Below are positions 13,476-25,311 of a stretch of DNA of 64,000 bases, one piece after another (within the stretch, counting starts at the first letter, position 1; every line of letters starts with the position of its first letter). This DNA comes from Pyxicephalus adspersus (Eukaryota > Chordata > Amphibia > Anura > Pyxicephalidae): contig NC_092859.1 in assembly GCF_032062135.1 (NCBI RefSeq), positions 24,802,807 to 24,866,806 of the forward strand, in the 5' to 3' direction. The notes beneath the pieces were generated by a model, which saw only the letters and a list, made by a program, of their open reading frames with translations, was not told where the DNA came from and made no database searches. A program made the translations under genes and the position numbers.

Positions 13476-14109
13476 AGCTCAATCGTGACCAGCTCTGTCT
13501 TATTAGAAGTAAAAAGCCATGTGGGGTCAGGCATATCAGAACATGGCATTCCCAAGCATACTTTGTATCAGAGAATAACGGTGCCCAGAATAACCCATTG
13601 TGCAGTCTGACTATGCCCAAAATAAACTACATCAAGATGATTGCAAAACCCAGTACAGCTTGTCTAAAACAACCAGGCAGTGTCATCCACAATTTATATG
13701 AAAGCCCAGCAAAGCCTAAAGAGTATAGAAAGACCCCAAACAACGATAGCACAGTCTGCCAGTGTCCATCATAAATAACTGCTCAGCTAGCAGAGACAAA
13801 AGTATCAATCTACAATCGTGACAAATGCTTAGGATGACGATTGTCACCATCGGGCAGTGCCCAGTGACACATTCATCATGACTAATTAGACCCCAGTAAA
13901 ATGTTTAGGATTGAGGATTGACAAGTGTATCACAGCCTGGAAGTGCCACAAATAACACAACAGAGACCAGAATGACAAAAACCACAAGCTTTTAGTCCCA
14001 GCATGCTACATATCACAGGGCACCAATTCCAGTACCATCTAATGACTGGTAGGAGCGCCTCCAATATATCCCTGGACTGGGTTCCGATGTAATGTACACA
14101 AGAGAATGG

Positions 14110-16336
14110 CAATATTCAGTATATGTTGGCAGTGCCCTGTAAAATGCATACTTTGCCTGCCAGTGGCCAGGCTGGCAGTGCCCTTTATAGAATGTAACTC
14201 CTGCTGGCAGTGCCCATTTTTTATACAGAAGGACAATATATATTGGAGCCTAACCATTCACAGGATATAATATGTGACAGTGCAGTTTATATGAAAAGCT
14301 CTGTACAGTATAAATGGCACAGATTGGTAATGCCCTTTATAGTATATACCCAAGGCTGAGAGTGCCCAGTACAATATATATATATATCATAAACAGCAGG
14401 ACCCTGTGGTAAATATAGCAGGCTAGCAGTGCCCAGTATACATGCCAGTATGGCAGTACCCTGTATAGTATACAGAACAGGCTGACAGTGCCTGCCTGCA
14501 TAGTATATAATTCAGACTATCAGTGCCCTGTTTGATATATATGATAGGTTGCCAGTGCTCTGTATAGTATACAGCTTAGGCTAGTAATGTCCAGCATAGC
14601 ATTTACATCAGGCTGGCAGTGCCCAGTTTAGTATGAAGATTAGATTATCAGTGCCCTGTTTAGTATATATTGCAGTGTTCAACCCTGAAATTTTTTTAAG
14701 CCGGGTGGGAAGAAATTGTAGGTGGGTGGCAGCCCCTGTATTGTGTCCAAACTCTTTAGTAACCACCCAAAAACAGCCGGGTGGGTGCTGAAAAGTGCCG
14801 GGTGGTGCACCCAGCTTAAGGGGCCTGGGAGAACCCTGTATTGTATGATAGGGTGGCAGTGCCCAGTGTAGAGTATAGCTAAGGCTTGCAGTGTCCTGTA
14901 TAGTATATGGGACTCACTGACAATTACCTGCGAGGTATAGAGCACAGACTGGAAGTAAAGCAGAGGATATAGGCTTAGGCTGGTGGTGCCCTGTGTAGTA
15001 TATACATTAGGCTGGCAGTGCCCTGTACAATATATAGAACGTATTACAGCCTTGCAGTGCCCTGTGTAGTATATAGCTCAGGCTGGCAGTGCCCAGTATA
15101 GAACATAGCTCAGGCTGGTAGTGCCCTGTGTAGTACATGACTCAGGCTGGCAGTGCCTAGTATAGTACATGCCACAGGCTGGTAGTGCCCAATTCAGTAC
15201 ATAATATAGGGTTCTAGTGCCCTGTGTAGTATATAGCTCAGGCTGGCAATGCCCAGTATAGAACATAGCTCAGGCTGGTATTGCCCTGTACAATATATAT
15301 GAAGGGCTGGCAGTGCCCAGTAAATATAGTACATATTACAGGCTGGTAGTGATAAGTATGGTACATATTACAGGCTGGTAGTGCCCTGTATGGTACATAT
15401 TACAGGCTAATAGTGACCTGTACAATATATATGAAAGGCTGGCAGTGACCAGTATATATAGTACATATTACAAGCTAGTAGTGCCCTTTGTTGTATATAG
15501 CTTGGGCTGGCAGTGCCCTGTGTAGTATATAGCACAGGCTGGCAGTGCCCAGTATAGAACATATCTCAGGTTGGTAGTGCCCAGTATATATAGTACATAT
15601 TACAGGCTGGTAGTTCCCAGTGAGGTACATATTACAGGCTGGTAGTGCCCAGTGAGGTACATATTACAGGCTGGTAGTGCCCTGTATGGTACATATTACA
15701 GGCTGGTAGTGCCCAGTATATATAGTACATATTACACGCTGGTAGTGCCCAGTATGGTACATATTACAGGCTGGTAGTGCCCTGTACAATATATATGAAA
15801 GGCTGGCAGTGCCCAGTATATATAGTACATATTACAGTCTGGTAAGAGCCCAGTATTGTGCATAATACTACACAGTGCCCTGTGTAGTACATAGCTCGGG
15901 CTGCCAGTGCCCTGTGTAGTATATGGCTCGGGCTGGCAGTGCCTTGTGTAGTATATAGCTCAGGCTGGCAGTGCCCTGTGTAGTACATAGCTCAGGCTGG
16001 CAATGCCCTGTGTAGTATATGGCTCGGGCTGGCAATGCCCTGTGTAGTATATGGCTCAGGCTGGCAGTGCCCTGTGTAGTATATAGCTTGGGGTGGCAGT
16101 GCCCTGTGTAGTATATAGCCCAGGCTGGCAGTGCCCTGTGTAGTATATAGCTCGGGCTGGCAGTGCCCTGTGTAGTATATAGCCCAGGCTGGCAGTGTCC
16201 TGTGTAGTACATAGCTCAGGCTGGCAGTGCCCTGTGTAGTATATAGCTCAGGCTGGCAGTGCCCTGTGTAGTATATAGCTCAGGCTGGCAATGCCCTGTG
16301 TAGTATATAGCCCAGGGTGGCAGTGCCCTGTATGAT
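14110..16336. repeat. Minisatellite of about 32-bp units
   Basis: Dozens of tandem copies of a unit beginning GGCTGGCAGTGCCCTGTGTA and ending GTATATAGCTCA. From about 15870 to 16320 there are 14 units of exactly 32 bp that differ at one to four positions. Between 15.3 and 15.87 kb a variant (GGCTGGTAGTGCCCAGTAT with TACATATTACA) predominates, with longer units. Left of 15 kb the units decay, and traces (GCAGTGCCC, GCAGTGTC) reach about 13.67 kb. Because 32 is not a multiple of 3, - strand frames give an apparent 32-residue protein repeat; this is an artefact of the array. A MITE is inserted at 14673-14838. Confidence 0.95.
14673..14838 (-). mobile_element. hAT5-like MITE inserted in the minisatellite
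   Basis: The ends are CAGTGTTC and ACCCTG, with the family core AAGCCGGGTGGG, ACAGCCGGGTGGGTG and TGCCGGGTGG. It is flanked by a perfect TATTG duplication (14668-14672 and 14839-14843). The array existed before this insertion. Confidence 0.8.
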
Positions 16337-16339
16337 GCC

Positions 16340-16770
16340 CCCCTCCCCTCCTCCCCGGGTGCAGGGCTAGGATCAGGCATTGTGTTCTCTCATGTGATGG
16401 GTGACATAATGTGATCACACCCGGCTCCCCCCTCACCCGGCGCCGTACCCCACCCTTACCTTAGCTGCCCTGATGTCCCCGCTCCCCTCACTCCGGTCCA
16501 GGGCGGAGAACGGATCGGGCTATGACGTGCGCCTTCCCCAGCCGAGCGGAATGTCCCAGCTGGGACGCCGTACACCGTTATCCCCGCCCTGTCCACTACC
16601 ATCCTCCACCTATCCGGCTCCACCCCGCCCACCAGCTCCGTGACTGGCATTCCAACGCCAGGGAATGATAGTTACGTCATCTTTCTGGGCGGGGTTGGAC
16701 CGAAAGGCTCTGCGGCTCTTCCGGTTCGTCCTTCTTGCTGCGGCCATATTGGGAAGGTCAAGAAGGCTGA
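16340..16770. promoter_or_regulatory. CpG-rich promoter-like island, possibly bidirectional
   Basis: A GC- and CpG-rich block stands out from its AT-rich surroundings. It holds TGACGT (16523-16528) and TTACGTCA (16672-16679) CRE/ATF-type sites, a GGGCGGGG box (16687-16694), CTTCCGG (16718-16724, ETS type) and CGGCCATATTGG (16741-16752, YY1 type). A strong - strand donor is at 16460/16459. On mammalian gene order the - strand gene would be ERC1, but nothing in the sequence proves this. Confidence 0.6.
16460..16640 (-). other. Candidate non-coding first exon of a - strand gene
   Basis: On the - strand, GC-rich sequence ends in GGGCAGCTAAG followed by the donor GTAAGG, a near-perfect match to consensus. 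No convincing start codon or conserved protein is present. Its 5' end is unknown. By synteny with mammals this could be the 5'UTR exon of ERC1, in which case 1-16.4 kb is its first intron. Confidence 0.35.
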
Positions 16771-17159
16771 ATGGATGTCAGTGTGTCCTCTGTCCAGCTT
16801 GCTGCTGAGTCTGCAAACTAAACACGAGAAAGCTTATTCCTATCCCTGATGAATCTCTATGCTATGTAAAATGTATTACTTTCATTATACAATAATACCA
16901 AAGCCCTGTCACTGATACAGACCAGAGGAGCCATTTTTACATGGTGTGTTCAGGTCATGAACTTCATAGGAAACTGCTGGGCCACAATATACTGAATTTG
17001 GGTTAACCTACCAAAAAGTGGAGACCAGAACCCTTGGATTTAAGGGGGATGACTGAATAATCTTTAGAGGGGAAAAGGTTCCAAACTATTATTTTTCAAT
17101 GGACAGATACAAAAAGTTTGGTTGCCACAACCATTAACAATAAATGGAAATAAAACAGA

Positions 17160-17460
17160 AATAATTCCCGCAAACTCTCCTTTCCAGGGCCCAGCGCTAG
17201 GCGCCGCCATCTTTCTGTTCTTATTCCAAAAGAATTTCGGCCAACTTGATTGGCTGTGCCGGGATGACATAATCATGGCAGGGATTGCTGGGTTTCCCCG
17301 GCAATTAAAGCTGACGCTGCACATGCACAACTGAGCTTTTTGCCAGAAACTCGGTGAAATCAGGTAGTTAAGTCGTATTATTCAGCGCCTGTTCCTTCTA
17401 GGAAATATGACCTACCTGATTGTACAAACCTAAAAGTGGAACTTTATTTACTCTTTTACA
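17160..17460. mobile_element. MITE, TTAAAGCRGAACTAAA type, copy 3
   Basis: It carries CGCCGCCATCTTTCTGTTC, GGGATTGCTGGGTTTCCC and CTAAAAGTGGAACTTTAT. The left end is degraded. It makes a local GC peak that is not a promoter. Confidence 0.6.
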
Positions 17461-17765
17461 ATGGCATGCCCCAAATACTGACAATGTTAGTAAACAACAC
17501 ATGCTTTGTGAATGAAGCCTATTGCTGGCTAATGTTGTTCCCCTTCAATATCCAATATGTCCCCTCATAAAAAGTCCAAGGCATTAGGAATAAGCTTTGC
17601 CACTATTATGGGTCCAGGACTGATTCCAGGGGTTTTCAAAGATTGTAAACTGAAAGCATTTGGTTATAAATTCTAAAACATAACCAAGTATGAAACAAAT
17701 TACATTGCAATACATAGCCTTTTCCTTGGTCAGTCACCAGAGGCAAGAATATAAAGAAATATTAT

Positions 17766-18077
17766 TACACAGTATTTATATAGCGCCAACATATTACGCA
17801 GCACTGTACAAAGTCCATAGTCATGTCACTAGCTGTCCCACAAAGGAGCCCAAATAGTCCCCATAGTCATATGTCATTACCAAAGTCTAAGGGCACTTTT
17901 AGGAGGAAGCCAATTAACCCAACTGCAGGTTTTTGAAATGTGGGAGAAAACCAGAGTACCCAGAGGAAACCCACATAAACATGGGAAGAACCTGCAAACT
18001 CCATGCACAGTGTCCTGGCCGAGATTGGAACCTGAGACCTAGCACTGCACAGGCCAGAGTGCTAACCTCTGAGCCAG
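17766..18077 (-). mobile_element. tRNA-derived SINE-like element, copy 2
   Basis: - strand box A TGGCTCAGAGGTTAGCACTC and box B CTCAGGTTCCAATCTCGGCC, then the same body and tail as the 11.2 kb copy. Confidence 0.65.
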
Positions 18078-18399
18078 ACTCTCTTTCTTCAAAAGTGTGA
18101 GCTCACAGCAGCCAAATTGTGATTATATGTTGGAGCTTTTAGAGAGAACTGCCAGTTATTTGTACAATTAATGATTTATATATGATTTATATATTTGTCT
18201 TTGTACAATAAAGAAAAATACATAATACAGACAAGCACACAAACTGTTAAGGAGATACAGATAACCCTACAAATTATACAAATTGGAAGGGGCAGTAATT
18301 TGTATGCACAATAGTACAAGAAGTGGGGGAGATACAGATGACCAGCTTACCTAATATATCCTACATTGATACATATTTACACACAGACACTAATCAAAG

Positions 18400-18655
18400 C
18401 AGTGTTCCCCAAACAAGGTTCCATTGAAGAAGTTGTTAAGGCTTCCTTGAGCAATGAGCAGTCTGTGCCTCTCAGGTCAGTTTGAGTGACACCAATGAAC
18501 TGTTTGGTTATCTGTAATGATGGCATTCTTACCCACTGGCCAGGCATTCTTCTAACTGACAACCACATTAATGTACTGTGAGCTGTAGATATAGTATTGA
18601 TAGCAGGGGGTCCCCACCATCTGAAAGATATTTCAAGAGTTCCCCATTTTAAAAG
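18400..18655 (+). mobile_element. hAT-type MITE (CAGTGTTCCCCAAAC)
   Basis: It shares TCTCAGGTCAGTTTGAGTGA, TTGGTTATCTGTAATGATGG and a GGGGTCCCC-type 3' part with copies at 8.3 and 21.0 kb. The left terminus CAGTGTTCCCCAAAC is hAT-like. Confidence 0.55.
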
Positions 18656-19347
18656 GGAAGAAACATTGATCCATAGAATGAAGAGAAACCATAAGAGGAC
18701 AGCCCCGTCCTTTAATATCTAAGTTGTGTATAAATAAAGTCGTTTATCATTTTTGGCATTGATTCATGCACCCCAGGCAGTGCCCAACTTACCATGTATT
18801 TTGTTTGACAATAGCTTGTTCAATAAATACACCAAATGACAAGTTCCCCCTTCTCCCATAGAATTTTAAAATGATTTGCTCCAAAGTTCTTTCACTTTAG
18901 GCAGGATTTGCAATTTTTACCTGGGCATTTTCATTCCCACTAATTATCTTTATTTTTGTGCCACAACTATCTCTCAACTAAATTTAAAGTTTCTAAACAA
19001 AACATTTACATATACTGTATACTTACCTCTCTGGCATCCTGTGCCTCCTACATCTCAGCTTTACCAGCATTGCAGCCTCTGCCAGAGACTTCCAGGAGTG
19101 TTACATGCCTCTACCCTGACCACTCCTCTGCCTCCATTGTTTGGTGGTCACTTGTAACTGACCCCTACATCACTGCAGGACTCAACAAATACACGGTCAT
19201 CCAAGGAAAGAAAGAAACACATCGCATAGGCCTGGAGACGGGTATGCTATCTGCTATGTATTAGTTATTGCAAAACTGTTGCCCTTAGCTGTTGATCCTA
19301 CTAGACATTCAGCAAATTGGTAACATTCTGTGCACTTTACTGCATTT

Positions 19348-19685
19348 TAAAGTAAAACTAAAGTTCCATTGTTACAAATAATCGACCAGACAGGTCATTA
19401 TTGCAGAAAAGGGCAGGTGATGTCCCTTCTGCAAAAATTTGTCCTACCTTCATGATTGCTACAGGTTTCTGCTAACAGTTGAGCTGAACATGCACAGTAT
19501 CAGCTTTGATTGCCAGGGTATCTCGGCAATCCTGGCTTCCCTTGTTCTACCTCACACGTCATCCCAGCATGGCCAATCAAGATGGCCAAATATCATCTCT
19601 GGGAGGTAGAAGAGAAGAAAGATGGTGGTGCCCTGCAATGAAATGTATAAAGGGAAGTTGTGTAGGTTTAGCTTACTTTACAAGA
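19348..19685. mobile_element. MITE, TTAAAGCRGAACTAAA type, copy 4 (reversed)
   Basis: AAAACTAAAGTTCCATTG at the left, TTGCCAGGGTATCTCGGCAA in the middle and GGTTTAGCTTACTTTA at the right. Confidence 0.6.
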
Positions 19686-20683
19686 AGGCGTAGCAGGTAA
19701 AAATAAAGAATAAGGCATAAAAAAGAAAACTAAACCACCACATCTAAAAAAAACAGATTTATTAGAAGAAAAAAATGTTCTTGAATTAAGATACAGTTTA
19801 AATGCAAAACTCAATCATCTCCAATTGCTGCCTTGACAATGAAAAACAATGATGGCAGTATTTAAATTCTAATTGTTAAATCTTATACTTCAGTTACTGC
19901 ATCTAAGCAACTGTACAGTTATTATGTGATTAAAGCCAACTTTAAGATCTGCTTGCAGCAAATGATGAGATTCCTGTTAATGTAGGTTTATTTGGCACAA
20001 ATCCCAATTCTGGATGTAGGATTCTCTGATGCTGCCAGCTGTGTAAAGGTTATCAGGGCCCTGTGATGCTCTGTAGATGAAGGAACATAATATTCATGAC
20101 ATCATGTAGAGAGTTAAAGGTCGTCTGGTCTCATGTATTTTTAATTAGTCTATAAAAGTCTGCTCAGATAGATCTATAATAATGAAGACCAGAGTTAAAG
20201 GAGAATTGTGCCTGGGAAAATAACATCACAGATAAAAACAAACCATTAAATGTATGTGTTTTATTTGTCACTTATGAAAACCTGACTTAAGAAAGGACCA
20301 ATAACATCTGCACCTGTAATGTTTATAATGACCAATAATTACTTTAAAAAAATCATGTTTTTTTAATCATGTAGCACTATAACAAATTAGCAATGTAAAA
20401 ATAGGTTAACCTGCTGACAGAAGGAGAAAACAGCAGTATGCTGCAATGTGTTCTTGGCTAAGTGTAGTCAAGGTCAACGACAGTTGTCGAGTGTGTTTTC
20501 GAAGAAAACATGTTTTAATAAATATGTATTTAACTGCTTATATAACATTCAAATCTAATAGATCAGAATAATATAACCCTAAATCTAATTCAGAAAAACG
20601 CCCTACAAAGTGTCAGACTGAAAAAAAAAAAACTTCTTTTATTAGGCGTTTCCAGGAGTTAACATTGGCATATCATTTGCAAG

Positions 20684-20890
20684 GTTAAAGCTGAACTCAA
20701 TGCAAACTGTTTAATACACTGATGAAACACATATATGGGTGATGTATTACCTGCCAAGAGATTTGTATTTATGTCAATCCAATCCTGAGGTTTACATAGA
20801 TCTGACACAAAATCAGCAGCCAGCACACTTCTCTTTCCTTCGCTGCAGCTGGACTGCTGGTCGTTGTACGTGTTGATCTTGGAATATCTA
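20684..20890. mobile_element. MITE-like fragment related to the 55.7 kb element
   Basis: It starts GGTTAAAGCTGAACTCAATG. The sequence to about 20890 (CTGCAGCTGGACTGCTGGTC) has repeat character; the right end is not clear. Confidence 0.35.
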
Positions 20891-20969
20891 CGATATACGG
20901 AATCAGTGAGGAAGCCTATGGGAACAAGAGATAAACTATAAAAAAATTATTTTTAAAGATCATCAAGAT

Positions 20970-21190
20970 CAGTGTTTCTCAACCAGGGTTCCTCCAGAGA
21001 TTGCTTGAGCAATAGGCAATTTATACCTCTTAGGTCAGTTTAACTGACACTAATTATCTTTTTGGCTATTTGCAAGGGTTACATTTTTCCTACTTACCAT
21101 CAAACTAGTGTTTGGTGTGTTGTGGATACGGTATTTATAGTAGGAGGATCCGTAAGCCATAAAAGTTATTTTAGGAGAAAATAACCACTG
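20970..21190 (+). mobile_element. hAT-type MITE, copy 3
   Basis: It starts CAGTGTTTCTCAACCAGGGT, with TTGCTTGAGCAATAGGCAA and TTAGGTCAGTTTAACTGACA; the same family. Confidence 0.55.
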
Positions 21191-22014
21191 CGCTAGACAA
21201 AAACAAGTATTTAAAATTTGTAAGAGCCATAAAAACCCCACTGTGAGGGTAGTTTTTTATTATTAATATTACTATTACTATTATTATTATTATTAATAAT
21301 AAACAGAAATTATATATCGCCAATATAATACACAGTGCTGTACATTAAATAGGATACATTATTAGTTTTTAATTTGACCAGGATTCAACTTTAATTCACA
21401 GTTTTTGTTTTATGTTTTCTAGTAGTTTTGTAAATATCATTGTAACTCTTGGCTCATTTTCCATTTCCTCCTTTAATGTGGATAGGTTGATGTTTTTAAG
21501 GCTAAATTGTTTATTTACCTCTACAAGCAAATGAGTCGGAGAACTGACCCCAATATTAGATCTCACCATCCAAGGTTTCATTTAGGCAAAGTTAGCCTTA
21601 AACAGAACCCTGTTACCAACCCAATAAATAAAGAAAAAAACAAACAAGTTTTGCATACTTCATGCTTGCAGGGTTTCCTCTCCATCAACTAGTCATTTCA
21701 TTTATGTGCCTTTGAACATGCAAGCAAATATGATTACTTTAGGAGGAGTCAATTCCCTAGCACAACCTCTCCCTTCTTGAATGTCAGATCTCTTATGTTT
21801 GGGAGTGTCTAATTACTGTCTGGTCTGGCCCAGCTACTTCATTACCCATATCCTTTTAAGTAGCTGCCAGGGGAAGAACAAAGGGTAATACTATACTGCA
21901 GGAGATCTCAGCCATCACACACCTTTATAATATTTCCCTTATAGACAGCAGTAATATAATATATATAGCTATATACTGTATAGCAAAATCCAGCATGTAT
22001 GTTGCCCTTCAGGC

Positions 22015-22125
22015 CCCTGCTATAAAGTGTGGCTTAAATGATAGCTAGGGCTACAGACATTACAATGGCTTTTTTTGTGATGTCTGTAGCCCTAGCTATC
22101 AGTTGAATGATATTCTATAGCAGGG
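22015..22125. repeat. Foldback MITE-like hairpin
   Basis: A perfect 22-bp inverted pair (22039-22060 and 22080-22101, TGATAGCTAGGGCTACAGACAT) lies inside a longer imperfect hairpin with CCCTGCTATA at both ends. Confidence 0.85.
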
Positions 22126-23372
22126 AAAGTGGGTGGGTTGTGTCCATATGTAGGGCGTCTATGTTTTTTTTAGACGTCTATGAAGTTGCCGTAGCAGAGA
22201 CCTGTTCCATTTAGAAAGTATAAAGGACAACAAGGTTGGGCACACACAGTAGTATGGCTTCACTGCACTCCTGGCATTTTTCAGAGAGCCGTATCTAGGA
22301 AAATATAGCAAATAAATCAATGCTTTACATAAATTAGATTTACCACCCCCTGGTCTATACATATTCATAAAGCTTTCCTTTAAGAACACAAAAATGATTT
22401 TGTTTATACATTTATACACCTCAACACATAAAATACTCACCTTTCTGAAAGGAAACATCGACCTTATATTAGTTTGGCAATGGCAATTAGCTGTTTGAAA
22501 TTCAGAGAGTGTTAATTTGGGCAACCACCCAGGGCCTAGCACTACTAGGGGACCTAATCCCTTGCTGCCACACCTTGGGTGTACCTTTATTTTTACAATG
22601 TACTTAGACAATTTCTTTGTATGCTGATCAAAGGGGTGTTCTTTGATGTGCACATAGAGATTCTGTTCATAATATGTAGGGATCTGCATACTTAGAAAAT
22701 TACAGTTTCAGGTAAATTAAAAAAAAATGTTAAATGGTCGTAAATAATGTTCATAAAAAATAAACTAGGGAAGGCTTTAATGCACATCAAAAAAACATGG
22801 CATACTATGTGTACACATGGATTGATTTTTTAAAATAAGTCCCATTTCAGACATCCAGAGGACTGCAGCATTGTATCACAGGTTCAGATGTGCACCTATT
22901 CAATCAAATGTTTACATTATATCAAAAGGTGACTAAAAATAATTGAAAATGAATTATTTCAAGGTGAAAACCCCTTCTGTCATTACCACCACGTCACGGG
23001 AAACTTGGAGCCTTCTGGGATACAAACATCACGTATCCCTGAAGTCTGAGGATTTCTCTGATCTCAGGCATGTGCAGAAGGGCTTCCCTGAAATGTAAAA
23101 AAAGGCACAGATCTCACGCATGTGCAGTGTGAGATCAAGAGGTGTCCAGTCCACTCTGGGAAGAAGAAGATGGGATGACTCGGGACTGAAAAGAATGGGA
23201 GCACGGAGGGATCGTCCGCTTTCCAACTATAAAGTTGTCTTTTTTTTTTATGAATGTACTGCTTTAGGAATGACTCTGTGAACACATTTGCAGTGGGGTT
23301 GCAGTGCAGTTCGTGAAACTTCTGACTATTCCGCTGCCTTTCCTCCTCTGGACCGCCACTGCAAACGCAATA

Positions 23373-23841
23373 CAGGTAGTTCTGGAGTTAAGTACGGACA
23401 ACTCCTAGATATGAACAGGGTTTTCTTGCTCGCTAGTGTGCAGGACGAAGGCTTGTTGGGTGGGGGCGGATTGCATGACTTGCGGAAGAAATCTTTTGCT
23501 AAACACAACTAAGGTTGTGGTTGATCTTAAGAACTCTTCTGCAACATATTGAAACTCTTTAATGACCAAGACAGTTGTTTCCTTTTGCATATCAAAGCAC
23601 AGCTTGCTCCAGAAGTTAATGAATGTCTAGGCTCCATAAAGATTTTTTTTGCTTTGTGTGCGATTAACTTACAGTGAGGATTTTATACCGTAACTGACAC
23701 CACACTGCCTAATAATATGTTTAGACAAACATCTGTCCTGATTGCATTATTAAAATAGTGTACCTGTTCAGACTTACATACAAATTAAACTTAAGAACAA
23801 ATCTACAGTTCCTATCTCGTGTGTAAGTCGGGGACTACTTG
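23373..23841 (+). mobile_element. Tigger/pogo-like MITE copy 1
   Basis: The ends CAGGTAGT and ACTACTTG are inverted repeats bordered by TA, as for Tc1/mariner-pogo elements. The interior has TGCATGACTTGCGGAAGAAA and CAAAGCACAGCTTGCTCCAG, shared with the other copies. It carries no transposase. Confidence 0.7.
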
Positions 23842-24081
23842 TAAGTGAAAATGCATTCACCTGTGGAGCCATTTTTTCACTACTTTGCAGCAGTTTGCTT
23901 TATGTCTGGGAGTAGTTACCTGTATAGTTTGCAATTGTAAGTCTGATAGTTGTTAACTTTGCACATTGCACATGATGAAACAAATACCCAATCATGTTAA
24001 AAGTTTTGCACTTACATGGCGGAAAGGCTGCAGCTTTACTGCACTAAGCTAATGGGAAAATTGACCAAGCAATATATACAT

Positions 24082-24181
24082 GGCCAGAGGCAGCCATCTT
24101 TGTGCTCCTCATACTGGCACTCTATATATATATATATAGAGAGTGCCAGTATGAGGAGCACAAAGATGGCTGCCTCTGGCC
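24082..24181. repeat. Palindrome, perfect 41-bp arms around (TA)n
   Basis: The arm 24082-24122 (starts GGCCAGAGGCAGCCATCTTT) is the exact reverse complement of 24141-24181. The 18-base centre is nearly all TA. It can form a long hairpin or cruciform. It ends about 250 bases before the RAD52 promoter-like block. It could be a foldback MITE or a young inverted duplication. Confidence 0.95.
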
Positions 24182-24349
24182 TCAATCACGATCAGCATTC
24201 TATTAGCTAAACCAATTACCAATTGTTTATAGCGGTATAACTCGGTCACTTACATTTCTATAAACATTCAAAGAGCTATATTAAAAAAAAATAGTCACAT
24301 AAATCGCTTTGTGCTCAACCTAAAACTCCGCCACCCTGCACAATTTTTA

Positions 24350-24450
24350 GTCAGAATGAAGCTGCCGTTTTGGGTGTAATGGGCGTTTACTACAGCATGC
24401 ACTGCGACTGCGCGGCCTGCTGATTGGCTGGCGGATCGAGGCGGGAAGTG
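24350..24450 (+). promoter_or_regulatory. Candidate RAD52 promoter
   Basis: A short GC-rich island sits in AT-rich sequence. It holds an inverted CCAAT box (ATTGG, 24423-24427) and a GGCGGGAA E2F-type site (24440-24447), a pairing typical of S-phase and repair gene promoters. There is no TATA box. It lies directly before a good splice donor at 24471. It may also fire in the opposite direction, since the mammalian RAD52 promoter region is head-to-head with ERC1. Confidence 0.45.
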
Positions 24451-24470
24451 TGAGAAGATCCGGAGAGCTG
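24428..24470 (+). other. RAD52: Candidate RAD52 5'UTR exon 1
   Basis: A GC-rich stretch ends in CCGGAGAGCTG followed by the donor GTGAGG at 24471. It is the nearest promoter-like sequence upstream of the exon with the start codon, whose acceptor is at 27805. It contains no in-frame coding start. The 5' end is a guess placed just after the inverted CCAAT box. Confidence 0.5.
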
Positions 24471-25311
24471 GTGAGGCGGCGGGTGTGGGAGTGTGTTATG
24501 GGGTAACCGGGCTCTGTACCCGGCGTGTGTGGAATGTTCATTTTTCACATGAACACGAATATCACATACACGATTTTTACTGCCATTACAGCCATCGTTG
24601 TGTACATTCCGATATCATCACATAATAAATGATGGTTATGTGGTATTGGTGGCATGGTGTTGTGAGGTGCCGGTCATTGTACATATGACACAGGAGATTG
24701 TACACCAATTATATGGTATTTTATAACATTATTATCTGTAGTAATACAATACTTATTGCCCTGGGGGTGTATAGGTTTTCAGCATATTTTCCTATAATAT
24801 TTATAAACCGGATTTATATAGTGCCAACATATTATGTAGCGCAGTAGATTAAATATATGTAAATATTAAATATATATCTGCGCGTGTTAGCAAAGGAATG
24901 ATATTGTAGTAAAGAATAAATGTTCTGTAAGTCACCTTGTCATAAATACAATAAAATTTCGTTTTTTATGTAAAGTACACCTAAGTTTTGAGGTTTTTTT
25001 ACTTGCATTGTCATTTTATGCTTTCTGCATTAGCGTGTCACTGGAATAATATTATCCAGTATTTCTATATCACCAACATAGTACGCAGCACAGTACAAAA
25101 TCTAGCCATGTCAGAATAGAATGTATGTCAGAATTTTGTAATATTATAAACTTATTCTTATTACAATAATAAGTTGTTTTGGACATCCTTAAAGCAAAAC
25201 CTAACTGGAAAAAAAAAAAAAAACTTATAGAAAGTAGACAATGGTAGCCAATACAATGCCAGCCTATAAATGTATTCAGAGAAGTGGGGCCCAGGAATGA
25301 ATAATCTAGAG

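Larger units (their letters stand above)
2640..14100. other. Repeat-rich non-coding stretch
   Basis: Contains the listed MITE and SINE copies and unassigned AT-rich sequence. A non-repetitive, mildly CG-containing block at 8880-9200 and another at 6000-6250 have no coding content that I recognise. Probably the first intron of a - strand gene or intergenic. Confidence 0.5.
16780..24340. other. Stretch between the two promoter-like islands
   Basis: Holds MITEs at 17.2, 18.4, 19.4, 20.7, 21.0, 22.0 and 23.4 kb, a SINE at 17.8 kb and the palindrome at 24.1 kb. No exon found. An open frame of 176 codons on the - strand at 22159-22689 has no recognisable domain. Confidence 0.5.

Noticed and set aside
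14110..16336. CRISPR-like regular repeats
   Set aside because: The repeats are directly adjacent with no unique spacers, and the DNA is clearly vertebrate. It is a minisatellite.
15868..16436. Apparent repetitive proteins on the - strand (YYTGHCQPELYTTQG type)
   Set aside because: They arise from reading the 32-bp minisatellite, which cycles through three frames every 96 bases. There is no start context, splice support or known family.
17160..17460. GC-rich block as a second promoter
   Set aside because: The sequence matches a MITE family present at 3.4, 7.4 and 19.4 kb.
22159..22689. Open frame of 176 codons on the - strand
   Set aside because: Composition is irregular, with no domain or motif I recognise, and it lies among repeats. 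Treated as chance.
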